Source: DATARH01 sp036268075 (lineage in GTDB: Bacteria > Pseudomonadota > Alphaproteobacteria > ATCC43930 > CGMCC-115725). From it: a stretch of DNA of 64,000 nt. Shown here piece after piece: positions 8,407-16,877 of the stretch. The DNA is taken from NCBI GenBank assembly GCA_036268075.1, contig DATAUV010000013.1:80492-144491 (forward strand). The letters are read 5' to 3'. Position 1 is the stretch's first letter. Each line of letters starts with the position of its first letter. Both the position numbers and the translations under genes were made by a program. Below the pieces are notes generated by a model, which worked only from the letters and a program-made list of their open reading frames with translations, made no database searches and had not been told where the DNA came from.

Positions 8407-10431
8407 ATGCCTAAAGTCACGATAGACGGCCAGGAAATCGAGGTGCCGAACGGCACGACGATCCTGCAGGCGTGCCAGCAGGTGGGGGTCGAAATCCCGC
8501 ATTTCTGCTTCCACGAGCGGCTGATGATCGCCGGGAATTGCCGGATGTGCCTGGTCGAGGTCGAGAAATCGCCAAAGCCGGTGGCCTCCTGCGCGATGCC
8601 GGTCGCCGAGGGCAACGTGATCCTGACGCAATCGGACAAGGCCAAGAAGGCCCGGCACTCCGTCATGGAGATGCTGCTTATCAACCACCCGCTCGACTGT
8701 CCGATCTGCGACCAGGGCGGCGAGTGCGACCTGCAAGACCAGGCGATGGCCTACGGTTTCGACCGCAGCCGCTATCGCGAGAACAAGCGCGCGGTGCCGG
8801 AAAAGAATTTCGGGCCGCTGGTCGAGACCCACATGACCCGGTGCATCCATTGCACCCGCTGCATCCGTTTCCTGACCGACGTCGCCGGCGTCGCCGAATT
8901 GGGCGCGACCGGGCGCAGCGAGGACATGGAGATCACCACCTATGTCGAGCGCGCGCTGGGCTCGGAACTGTCGGGAAATATCATCGATTTGTGCCCGGTC
9001 GGCGCGCTGACCTCAAAGCCCTACGCGTTCACCGCGCGGTCTTGGGAACTGCGCAAAACCGAGTCGGTCGACGTGCTCGATGCCGTGGGCAGCAACATCC
9101 GCATCGACGCGCGCGGCGCCCGCATCCTGCGCGTCCTGCCCCGGCTCAACGAGGCGGTCAACGAGGAGTGGCTCAGCGACAAGGGCCGGTTCGCGGTCGA
9201 CGGGCTCGCGCGGCGGCGGCTCGACCGGCCCTATATCCGGCGCGGCGGCAAGCTCGTCGAGGCGGATTGGCGCGAGGCGATCGAACTCGTCGCCGAAAAG
9301 CTCAAATCCGCCCCGGGGGAGCGCATCGCCGCGATCGCGGGCGATCTGTGCGATGTCGAATCGATGTACGCGCTGAAGGCCTTGCTCGGCGGCCTCGGCG
9401 CGACCAGCCTCGATTGCCGCCAGGACGGCGCCAAGATCGGCGGCGGGGCGCGGGCCGGCTATATCTTCAACTCGACGATCGCCGGTATCGACCAGGTCGA
9501 CCGGGTGCTGCTGATCGGCACCAACCCGCGGCACGAGGCACCGATCGTCAACGCCCGGCTGCGCAAGCGCTATCTCGCCGGCGGGTTCAAGGCCGCGGCG
9601 GTCGGGCCGGAATTCGACTCGACCTTCCCGGTGGATTGGCTCGATTCGGTCGACAAGGGCGCCGCGTTCCTCGACGGCGCCAAGGCGGGGATGGTGATCG
9701 TGGGGCAGGGCGCGCTGGCGCGGCCTGACGGCGCCGCGATCCTCGCCGCCGCGTGGGCGATGGCGCCGGTCAGCGCCGAGTGGAACGGGTTCAACGTGCT
9801 GCATCGTGCCGCGGCGCGCGTCGGCGGGCTCGATATCGGCTTCCTGCCGGGGCCGCGCGGGCGCGATGTCGCCGGTATCCTCGCGGGCTGCAAGGCGGGC
9901 GAGATCGAGGTGCTGTACCTCCTCGCCGCCGATGAGGTCGATCTCGCCGACTCGGGTTCGGCTTTTGTGATCTATCAGGGCCACCACGGCGACCGGGGCG
10001 CCGCGCGCGCCGATGTCGTGCTGCCGGGCACGGCCTACACCGAAAAGGACGGCATCTACGTCAATACCGAGGGCCGCGTGCAGCTCGGCCGCCGCGCGGT
10101 GTTCCCGCCCGGCGAGGCGCGCGAGGACTGGGCGATCTTGCGCGCGGTCTCGGCGGCGCTCGGCAAGGAGCTGCCGTTCGACACGCTGTCTGAGCTGCGC
10201 CGCCAGCTCGTCGCCGCGCATCCGGTCCTCGCCAACCTCGACGAGATCACGCCGACGTCGTGGGGCGAGTTCGGCGCGGCGGGGCCAATCGATCCGGCCC
10301 CGTTCGTCTACCCGATCGCCGATTTCTATGCGACCGACCCGGTGAGCCGCGCCAGCCCGACGATGGAGGCCTGCCGCGAGACATTCGGCGGTACCCCCGA
10401 AACCCAGCCACGGACCGGCACCCATGGCTGA
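8407..10431 (+). CDS. nuoG: NADH-quinone oxidoreductase subunit G
   Basis: A 674-residue 75-kDa iron-sulfur subunit. The N-terminal ferredoxin domain has ligands CFHE...NCRMC...SC for [2Fe-2S] N1b. The His/Cys site HPLDCPICDQGGECDLQD binds N5, and CIHCTRCIRF with a later CPVGALTSKP binds N4. The rest is a molybdopterin-oxidoreductase-like domain with no expected cofactor role. The length is normal for alphaproteobacteria and shorter than the E. coli form. It overlaps nuoH by 8 bases. Confidence 0.98.
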   Translation: MPKVTIDGQEIEVPNGTTILQACQQVGVEIPHFCFHERLMIAGNCRMCLVEVEKSPKPVASCAMPVAEGNVILTQSDKAKKARHSVMEMLLINHPLDCPICDQGGECDLQDQAMAYGFDRSRYRENKRAVPEKNFGPLVETHMTRCIHCTRCIRFLTDVAGVAELGATGRSEDMEITTYVERALGSELSGNIIDLCPVGALTSKPYAFTARSWELRKTESVDVLDAVGSNIRIDARGARILRVLPRLNEAVNEEWLSDKGRFAVDGLARRRLDRPYIRRGGKLVEADWREAIELVAEKLKSAPGERIAAIAGDLCDVESMYALKALLGGLGATSLDCRQDGAKIGGGARAGYIFNSTIAGIDQVDRVLLIGTNPRHEAPIVNARLRKRYLAGGFKAAAVGPEFDSTFPVDWLDSVDKGAAFLDGAKAGMVIVGQGALARPDGAAILAAAWAMAPVSAEWNGFNVLHRAAARVGGLDIGFLPGPRGRDVAGILAGCKAGEIEVLYLLAADEVDLADSGSAFVIYQGHHGDRGAARADVVLPGTAYTEKDGIYVNTEGRVQLGRRAVFPPGEAREDWAILRAVSAALGKELPFDTLSELRRQLVAAHPVLANLDEITPTSWGEFGAAGPIDPAPFVYPIADFYATDPVSRASPTMEACRETFGGTPETQPRTGTHG

Positions 10432-11437
10432 GTTCTGGAACGGCTATCTCTGGCCGCTGATCATCATCGTCCTCGAGGTCTTGGCGGTGATGGTGCCGCT
10501 GTTGATCTGCATCGCCTATTTCACCTATTTCGAGCGCAAGGTGCTGGCGTTCTCGCAGCTTCGCAAAGGGCCGAACGTCGTCGGCCCGTTCGGGCTCCTT
10601 CAGCCGATCGCCGACGCGGTCAAGATGCTGTTCAAGGAGACGATCATCCCGTCGGGCGCCAACCGCCTGATCTTTATCGCCGCGCCGATCGTCAGCGTGG
10701 CGCTGGCGCTGGTCGCGTGGGCGGTGATTCCGTTCGACAACGGGATGGTGATCTCGAACATCAATGTCGGCATCCTCTATCTGTTCGCGATCAGCTCCTT
10801 GTCGGTCTACGGCACCATCATGGCCGGGTGGGCGTCGAACTCGCGCTATGCGTTCCTCGGCGCGCTGCGCTCGGCGGCGCAGATGGTATCCTATGAGGTC
10901 TCGATCGGGTTCGTGCTGGTGACGGTGCTGCTGTGCGCCGGCTCGCTCAACCTTACCGACATCGTCATGGCCCAGCGGCACATCTGGTTCGTGATCCCGC
11001 TGTTGCCGATGTGCGTCGTCTTCTTCGTGTCGGGGCTCGCGGAGACCAACCGGGCGCCGTTCGATCTCGCCGAGGGCGAATCCGAGCTCGTCGCCGGGTT
11101 TCACGTCGAATACTCGGCGATGAGCTGGCTGCTGTTCTTCATGGCCGAATACGGCAACATGATCCTGGTCGCCGCGATGACCACGATCCTGTTCCTCGGC
11201 GGATGGCTGGCGCCGATCGGGGTCGAGCCGTTCACGTGGGTTCCGGGGCCGGTGTGGCTGATTCTCAAGACCGCGTTCTGCTGCTTCATCTTTTTGTGGG
11301 TGCGGGCGACGTTTCCGCGCTACCGCTACGATCAATTGATGCGCCTCGGGTGGAAGGTGTTTCTGCCGCTGTCGCTGTTCTGGCTGGTGCTGACCGCGGG
11401 CGTTCTGACCGCGATGGGCTGGGTTCCGGTTCATTGA
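10424..11437 (+). CDS. nuoH: NADH-quinone oxidoreductase subunit H
   Basis: A 337-residue ND1-type membrane subunit with about eight transmembrane helices that lines the quinone entry site. Diagnostic stretches are FERKVLAFSQLRKGPNVVGPFGLLQP, the acidic loop ETNRAPFDLAEGESELVAGFHVEYS, and VRATFPRYRYDQLMRLGWK near the C-terminus. It follows nuoG with an 8-base overlap. Confidence 0.98.
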   Translation: MAEFWNGYLWPLIIIVLEVLAVMVPLLICIAYFTYFERKVLAFSQLRKGPNVVGPFGLLQPIADAVKMLFKETIIPSGANRLIFIAAPIVSVALALVAWAVIPFDNGMVISNINVGILYLFAISSLSVYGTIMAGWASNSRYAFLGALRSAAQMVSYEVSIGFVLVTVLLCAGSLNLTDIVMAQRHIWFVIPLLPMCVVFFVSGLAETNRAPFDLAEGESELVAGFHVEYSAMSWLLFFMAEYGNMILVAAMTTILFLGGWLAPIGVEPFTWVPGPVWLILKTAFCCFIFLWVRATFPRYRYDQLMRLGWKVFLPLSLFWLVLTAGVLTAMGWVPVH

Positions 11438-11468
11438 CAGGGCGAGGGGCGGGGGTGAGGATCGACCG

Positions 11469-11957
11469 ATGAATTTCCTGGCGCGCGGCGCGCGCGGCCT
11501 TTTGCTCACCGAGCTGTTGTCGGGCATGGTGCTGACCTTGCGCTATATGTTCCGCACCCCGGTGACGGTGAACTACCCGTATGAGAAGGGGCCGCTCAGC
11601 AGCCGTTTCCGCGGCGAGCATGCGCTGCGCCGGTATCCCAACGGCGAGGAGCGGTGCATCGCCTGCAAGCTGTGCGAGGCGATCTGCCCGGCGCTCGCGA
11701 TCACGATCGAGGCCGAGCCGCGCGACGACGGCAGCCGCCGCACCACGCGCTACGACATCGACATGACCAAGTGCATCTATTGCGGCTATTGCCAGGAGTC
11801 CTGCCCGGTCGACGCTATCGTCGAGGGGCCGAACTTCGAGTTCGCCACCGAGACCCGCGAGGAGCTTTTCTACGACAAGGACAAGCTGCTCGCGAACGGC
11901 GACCGCTGGGAGGCGGAGATCGCCCGCGGGTTGGCGCAAGAGGCGCCGTATCGATGA
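11469..11957 (+). CDS. nuoI: NADH-quinone oxidoreductase subunit I
   Basis: A 162-residue 23-kDa subunit with two ferredoxin-type [4Fe-4S] motifs, CIACKLCEAICPA and CIYCGYCQESCPV. These bind N6a and N6b and wire the input module to N2. The amphipathic N-terminus (FLARGARGLLLTELLSGMVLTLRYMF) anchors it at the membrane. A palindromic repeat starts only about 20 bases after the stop. Confidence 0.98.
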   Translation: MNFLARGARGLLLTELLSGMVLTLRYMFRTPVTVNYPYEKGPLSSRFRGEHALRRYPNGEERCIACKLCEAICPALAITIEAEPRDDGSRRTTRYDIDMTKCIYCGYCQESCPVDAIVEGPNFEFATETREELFYDKDKLLANGDRWEAEIARGLAQEAPYR

Positions 11958-11975
11958 TGATGGCTGCGATCGAAT

Positions 11976-12123
11976 ACCCCCTCGCCCGCATTGCGGGAGA
12001 GGGTGGCGAGCGGAGCGAGACGGGTGAGGGCGCGGCGCGTAGCGACGCGGATTGCATCCGCGCCCTCACCCTCCCATTGCTCCGCAACGGGTCCCTCCCT
12101 CTCCCGCAATGCGGGCGAGGGGT
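11976..12123. repeat. Long inverted-repeat element between nuoI and nuoJ (CCCTCGCCCGCA family)
   Basis: The ends CCCCTCGCCCGCATTGCGGG (left) and CCCGCAATGCGGGCGAGGGG (right) are inverted copies. Inside are GGTGAGGGCGCGG and CCGCGCCCTCACCCTCCC in inverted order, so the whole stretch of roughly 150 bases can fold into one branched hairpin. Relatives are at 16734-16858, 34851-34917 and 45061-45221. It occupies almost the entire nuoI-nuoJ gap and would be transcribed with the operon. Confidence 0.85.
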
Positions 12124-12135
12124 GGAGTTTCACGC

Positions 12136-12765
12136 ATGATCCTCCAGGCCATCATGTTCTACGCCTTTGCCGCCGTCGCGGTGGCGTCCGGGGTCATGGT
12201 CGTCTCCGCGCGCAACCCCGTGCATTCGGTGCTGTTCCTGATCCTCGCGTTTTTCAACGCGGCGGGGCTGTTCGTGCTGATGGGGGCCGAGTTCCTGGCG
12301 ATGATCCTGGTCGTCGTCTATGTCGGCGCGGTGGCGGTGCTGTTCCTCTTTGTCGTGATGATGCTCGACATCGACTTCGCGACGCTGCGCACCGGGTTCA
12401 TCCGCTATCTGCCGATCGGGTTCCTGATCGGCGCGGTGCTGTTCGCCGAGCTGGTGCTGATCTTCGGCAGTTGGGCGATGGGCGCCGGCGTCGCCGGGCT
12501 CAAGGCCGCGCCGATGGCGGCGGCGGGCGGGGTGCCGCTGACCAATACCCGCGCGCTCGGCGACCTCCTCTATACGCGCTACATCTTCGCTTTCCAGACC
12601 GCCGGGGTGATCCTTTTGACGGCGATGATCGGGGCGATCGTGCTGACGCTGCGCCAGCGCGTCGGGCAGCGGCGCCAGGTGATAGCAGCGCAGCTTTCGC
12701 GCACCCGCGCCGACTCGGTCGAGGTGGTGAAGGTCCCGCTCGGCGGCAAGGTGGAGGCCGACTGA
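12136..12765 (+). CDS. nuoJ: NADH-quinone oxidoreductase subunit J
   Basis: A 209-residue ND6-type membrane subunit with five predicted helices. The family motif LVVVYVGAVAVLFLFVVMMLDI covers the pi-bulge helix. I chose the ATG at 12136 (MILQAIMFYAFAAVAVASG) because longer in-frame starts run into the repeat element upstream. The stop overlaps the nuoK start (TGATG). Confidence 0.97.
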   Translation: MILQAIMFYAFAAVAVASGVMVVSARNPVHSVLFLILAFFNAAGLFVLMGAEFLAMILVVVYVGAVAVLFLFVVMMLDIDFATLRTGFIRYLPIGFLIGAVLFAELVLIFGSWAMGAGVAGLKAAPMAAAGGVPLTNTRALGDLLYTRYIFAFQTAGVILLTAMIGAIVLTLRQRVGQRRQVIAAQLSRTRADSVEVVKVPLGGKVEAD

Positions 12766-13073
12766 TGGCGATCGGCCTCGCGCATTACCTGACCGTCGCG
12801 GCGATCCTCTTCACGCTGGGGATCTTCGGGATTTTCCTCAATCGCAAGAACGTCATCATCATCATGATGTCGATCGAGCTGATGCTCCTCGCAGTCAACA
12901 TTAATTTCGTCGCCTTTTCCGTGGTCTTGCAAGACCTTGCGGGGCAAGTCTTCGCGATGTTCGTGCTGACCGTCGCGGCGGCGGAGGCGGCGATCGGGCT
13001 CGCGATCCTGGTGGTCTATTTCCGCAACCGCGGCACGATCCAGGTCGAAGACATCAACATGATGAAGGGCTGA
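12765..13073 (+). CDS. nuoK: NADH-quinone oxidoreductase subunit K
   Basis: A 102-residue ND4L-type subunit with three transmembrane helices. The conserved glutamates involved in proton transfer are visible in MMSIELMLLAVNINFV and AAAEAAIGLAILV. Its ATG overlaps the nuoJ stop and nuoL starts 4 bases after its end, so J, K and L are probably translationally coupled. Confidence 0.98.
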   Translation: MAIGLAHYLTVAAILFTLGIFGIFLNRKNVIIIMMSIELMLLAVNINFVAFSVVLQDLAGQVFAMFVLTVAAAEAAIGLAILVVYFRNRGTIQVEDINMMKG

Positions 13074-13077
13074 GGCG

Positions 13078-15003
13078 GTGGCTGCGATCATCGTATTCCT
13101 GCCGCTGCTCGCCGCCGCGATCGCAGGTTTCTTTGGCAAGGCGCTCGGCGACCGGGGCGCGCAAGTCGTGACCTGCGGCGCGCTCCTGATCTCGGCGGTG
13201 CTGGGTCTCTTCCTGTTCCGCACGATCCTCGGCCAGCACGACGCGCAGGTGATCCACCTGGCGAGCTGGATCGTCGCCGGCGGGGTCGATGTCGAGTGGT
13301 CGCTGCGGCTCGACACCCTCTCGGGGGTGATGATCGTTGTCGTCACCAGCGTGTCGGCGATGGTCCACATCTACTCGGTCGGCTACATGCACGGCGACGC
13401 GCATGTGCCGCGGTTCATGGCGTATCTGAGCCTCTTCACCTTTTTCATGCTGATGCTGGTGACGGCCGAGGACTTCGTGCAGATGTTCTTCGGCTGGGAG
13501 GGGGTGGGGCTCGCCTCGTACCTGCTGATCGGGTTCTGGTCCGACCGGCCGACCGCCAACGCGGCGGCGATCAAGGCGTTCGTCGTCAACCGCATCGGCG
13601 ATTTCGGGTTCGCGCTCGGCATCTTCGCGACGTTCGTCATGTTCAACTCGCTCGACTTCTCGACCGTCTTCGACAAGGCGCCGGGGGCGGTCGGGTGGTC
13701 GATGAACTTTCTGCACTGGCAGGTTCCGTCGCTGACGCTCGCCTGCGTGCTGCTGTTTGTCGGCGCGATGGGGAAGTCGGCGCAGCTCGGGCTCCACACC
13801 TGGCTGCCCGACGCGATGGAGGGGCCGACTCCGGTGTCGGCGCTGATCCATGCCGCGACGATGGTGACGGCCGGCGTCTACATGGTCGCGCGCCTGTCGC
13901 CGATGTTCGAGTACGCGCCGAACGCGCTCGCCCTCGTCGGGGTAATCGGCGGCACCACCGCGATCTTTGCCGCCAGCGTCGGCATGGCGCAGAACGACAT
14001 CAAGCGCGTCATCGCCTATTCGACCTGCTCGCAGCTCGGCTACATGTTCTTCGCCGCCGGTGTCTCGGCCTATGGCGCGGCGATGTTCCACCTGTTCACC
14101 CACGCCTTCTTCAAGGCGCTGCTGTTCCTCGGCGCCGGCTCGGTGATCCACGCGCTGTCGGGCGAGCAGGACATGCGTCGGATGGGGGGGCTGTGGCGGA
14201 AGATCCCGTACACCTACGTGCTGATGTGGATCGGCAGCCTGTCGCTCGCCGGCATCCCGTTCTTCTCCGGCTATTTCTCGAAGGACATGATCCTCGCCGC
14301 GTCCTGGGCCTCGGGGACGGCGGTCGGGCGGTACTCGTTCTGCCTCGGCACGTTCACCGCGTTCCTGACCGCGTTCTATTCGTGGCGGCTCATCATTTTG
14401 ACCTTCCACGGGCCCGCGCGCGCCGACCACGAGACGATGCACCACGCGCATGAAAGCCCGTGGGTGATGCTGATCCCGCTATTCGTGCTCGCGGCCGGTG
14501 CGGCGTTTGTCGGGTATTTCGCCGAAGACTGGTTTGTCGGGCCGGATCGCGTCGGGTTCTGGAAGGGCGCGATCCTGGTTTTGCCGGAGCACGATTCGAT
14601 CGGGCGGGCCGAGGATATCCCCGGATACATCGCCTATCTGCCTCTCGTCGCGGCGCTGTCGGGGATCGCGATCGCCTATGTCTGCTATATGTGGAAGCCG
14701 ACGATCCCGGCCGCGACGGCGATGCGGTTCCGCGCGCTGTACCTGTTCCTCTACAACAAATGGTACTTCGACGAGCTCTACGATCGGCTCTTCGTCAACA
14801 CCGCCTTCGCGCTCGGCGATGGGCTGTGGAAGACCGGCGACGGGGCGATCATCGACGGGCTCGGCCCCGACGGCATCGCCGCCGCGACGCACGAGCTGGC
14901 GCGCGAGGTGAGCCGGCTCCAGACCGGCTACGTCTACCACTATGCGTTTGCGATGCTGATCGGCGTGGTCGCGCTGGTGACTTGGTACTTGTTGCCAAGG
15001 TGA
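13078..15003 (+). CDS. nuoL: NADH-quinone oxidoreductase subunit L
   Basis: A 641-residue ND5-type antiporter-like proton-pumping subunit with about sixteen transmembrane segments and the C-terminal lateral helix. Motifs include FFGWEGVGLASYLLIGFW, GKSAQLGLHTWLPDAMEGPTPVSALIHAATMVTAGVYM and HAFFKALLFLGAGSVIHA. The start is GTG at 13078 (VAAIIVFLPLLAAAIAGFFG), just after nuoK. A 180-base gap filled mostly by an inverted repeat separates it from nuoM. Confidence 0.97.
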   Translation: MAAIIVFLPLLAAAIAGFFGKALGDRGAQVVTCGALLISAVLGLFLFRTILGQHDAQVIHLASWIVAGGVDVEWSLRLDTLSGVMIVVVTSVSAMVHIYSVGYMHGDAHVPRFMAYLSLFTFFMLMLVTAEDFVQMFFGWEGVGLASYLLIGFWSDRPTANAAAIKAFVVNRIGDFGFALGIFATFVMFNSLDFSTVFDKAPGAVGWSMNFLHWQVPSLTLACVLLFVGAMGKSAQLGLHTWLPDAMEGPTPVSALIHAATMVTAGVYMVARLSPMFEYAPNALALVGVIGGTTAIFAASVGMAQNDIKRVIAYSTCSQLGYMFFAAGVSAYGAAMFHLFTHAFFKALLFLGAGSVIHALSGEQDMRRMGGLWRKIPYTYVLMWIGSLSLAGIPFFSGYFSKDMILAASWASGTAVGRYSFCLGTFTAFLTAFYSWRLIILTFHGPARADHETMHHAHESPWVMLIPLFVLAAGAAFVGYFAEDWFVGPDRVGFWKGAILVLPEHDSIGRAEDIPGYIAYLPLVAALSGIAIAYVCYMWKPTIPAATAMRFRALYLFLYNKWYFDELYDRLFVNTAFALGDGLWKTGDGAIIDGLGPDGIAAATHELAREVSRLQTGYVYHYAFAMLIGVVALVTWYLLPR

Positions 15004-15035
15004 CACAGCGCATGATCGTCGCCGCACAAAAATCA

Positions 15036-15159
15036 GGTCATTCCGGAGCTCGCGTAGAGCGCGAGAACCCGGAACCCATGAACACGGACCGCGGAAATCC
15101 GGCACAGGCCGGTGTTCTTGGGTTCCGGGTTCGCCGCGATGCGGCGCCCCGGAATGACC
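15036..15159. repeat. Inverted-repeat element between nuoL and nuoM (GGTCATTCCGG family)
   Basis: The ends GGTCATTCCGG (15036-15046) and CCGGAATGACC (15149-15159) are perfect inverted copies. Nested inside, GAACCCGGAACCCA with GAACAC is matched by GTGTTC with TGGGTTCCGGGTTC. The 124-base element fills the nuoL-nuoM gap and would form a long hairpin in the nuo mRNA. It belongs to a different family from the nuoI-nuoJ element. Confidence 0.85.
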
Positions 15160-15184
15160 AAGGAGAAGGGGGAGCAACGGCGCG

Positions 15185-16711
15185 ATGAGTCATTGGCCGC
15201 TGCTCTCGCTCGTCACGTTCCTGCCGCTGGTCGGCGTCGCGTTCATCATGCTCGCGCGCGGCGACGACGAGACCGTGGCGCGCAACGCCCGGAACATCGC
15301 GCTGTCGACCTCGCTGATCGTGTTCATCCTGTCGACGCTGTTATGGATCGATTTCGACCCCGGCAGCGCCGCGTTTCAGTTTGTCGAGAAGGCGAACTGG
15401 ATCCGGCTCGGCGGGTTCACGATCAACTATCACATGGGGATCGACGGCATCTCGCTGTTCTTCGTGCTGTTGTCGACCCTCTTGACCGTGCTGTGCGTGC
15501 TGGCGAGCTGGCAGTCGGTGCACAGCCAGATCCGCGAATACATGATCGCCTTTCTCGTCCTCGAGACGCTGATGGTCGGCATGTTCTGCGCGCTCGATTT
15601 CGTGCTGTTCTACGTGTTCTTCGAGGGCGTCCTCATTCCGATGTTCCTGATCATCGGGGTGTGGGGCGGGCCGCGGCGGGTGTATGCGGCGTTCAAGTTT
15701 TTCCTCTACACGCTGCTCGGCTCGGTGTTGATGCTGCTGGCGATCCTCGCGGTCTATTGGCAGATCCACAGCACCGACATCGAACTCGCGCTCAATTCGC
15801 ACTTCCCGGCCGATCTGCAGAAATGGCTGTGGCTCGCCTTCATGGCCTCGTTCGCGGTCAAGGTGCCGATGTGGCCGGTGCACACATGGCTCCCCGACGC
15901 GCATGTCGAGGCGCCGACAGCGGGGTCGGTGATCCTTGCCGGCGTCCTCCTGAAGATGGGCGGGTACGGGTTCGTGCGCTTTTCGCTGCCGATGTTCCCG
16001 CTCGCCTCGGCCTATTTCACGCCGCTGATCTTTGCCCTCAGCGCGATCGCGGTGATCTACACCTCGCTCGTCGCGCTGGCGCAGACCGACATGAAAAAGC
16101 TGATCGCCTATTCGTCGGTCGCGCATATGGGCTTTGTGACGATGGGCATCTTCGCCGTCACCAGCGAGGCGGTGCAGGGCGCGGTGGTGCAGATGCTGAG
16201 CCACGGGCTCGTCTCGTCGGCGCTCTTCCTCTGCGTCGGCGTCGTCTACGACCGGCTGCACACGCGCGACATCGACCGCTATGGTGGACTTGTGACGCGG
16301 ATGCCGGCCTATTCCTTTGTCTTCATGGCCTTCATGCTGGCCTCGGTCGGGTTGCCCGGGACCAGCGGGTTTGTCGGCGAGTTCCTGATCCTCCTCGGCA
16401 CGTTCCGCGTCTCGACGACCGAGTGCTTCCTCGCCGCGACGGCGATGTTCCTCGGCGCGGCCTACATGCTCTACCTTTACCGCCGCGTGATCTTCGGCAC
16501 GATCACCCGCGACGACCTGCGCGGGATGCTCGACCTGTCGCTGCGCGAGAAAATCGTCTTCGCGCCGCTGATCCTTCTGGTGTTGTGGATGGGCATCTAC
16601 CCGTCGTCGTTCCTCGTGCCGATCCGCGCCTCGGTCGACCATCTCGTCGCCCAGGTCAGCGCGGCCCAGGGCACGACTCAGCACGCCGCGCTCGAAAGCA
16701 CCGACCAATGA
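15185..16711 (+). CDS. nuoM: NADH-quinone oxidoreductase subunit M
   Basis: A 508-residue ND4-type antiporter-like proton channel subunit with about fourteen helices. Conserved stretches are FYVFFEGVLIPMFLIIGVWGG (the key Glu of the pump), VKVPMWPVHTWLPDAHVEAPTAGSVILAG (Lys and amphipathic loop) and YSSVAHMGFVTMGIF. The ATG at 15185 is preceded by AAGGAGAAGGGGGAG, a strong ribosome site located just outside the upstream repeat. Confidence 0.98.
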   Translation: MSHWPLLSLVTFLPLVGVAFIMLARGDDETVARNARNIALSTSLIVFILSTLLWIDFDPGSAAFQFVEKANWIRLGGFTINYHMGIDGISLFFVLLSTLLTVLCVLASWQSVHSQIREYMIAFLVLETLMVGMFCALDFVLFYVFFEGVLIPMFLIIGVWGGPRRVYAAFKFFLYTLLGSVLMLLAILAVYWQIHSTDIELALNSHFPADLQKWLWLAFMASFAVKVPMWPVHTWLPDAHVEAPTAGSVILAGVLLKMGGYGFVRFSLPMFPLASAYFTPLIFALSAIAVIYTSLVALAQTDMKKLIAYSSVAHMGFVTMGIFAVTSEAVQGAVVQMLSHGLVSSALFLCVGVVYDRLHTRDIDRYGGLVTRMPAYSFVFMAFMLASVGLPGTSGFVGEFLILLGTFRVSTTECFLAATAMFLGAAYMLYLYRRVIFGTITRDDLRGMLDLSLREKIVFAPLILLVLWMGIYPSSFLVPIRASVDHLVAQVSAAQGTTQHAALESTDQ

Positions 16712-16733
16712 CCGCCTCCGCCCGCACGGATCG

Positions 16734-16858
16734 CTCCCTCTCCGCCCATTGGGGGGAGAGGGCTGGGGTGAGGTGGGAATCCTCGGCGCCTGCCCACCTC
16801 ACCCTCCCATCGCTCCGCGATGGGCCCCTCCCTCTCCTCCCAATGGGCGGAGAGGGGA
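16734..16858. repeat. Inverted-repeat element between nuoM and nuoN (CTCCGCCCATTGGG variant)
   Basis: CCCTCTCCGCCCATTGGG at the left is inverted by CCCAATGGGCGGAGAGGG at the right. Internal GGTGAGGTGGG is matched by CCCACCTCACCCTCCC. It is a sequence variant of the element at 11976-12123, with the same interior CTCACCCTCCCAT-GCTCCGC layout. It is the third palindromic insertion within the nuo operon and ends about 20 bases before the nuoN start. Confidence 0.85.
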
Positions 16859-16877
16859 CATATCGGGGCACCGACCG

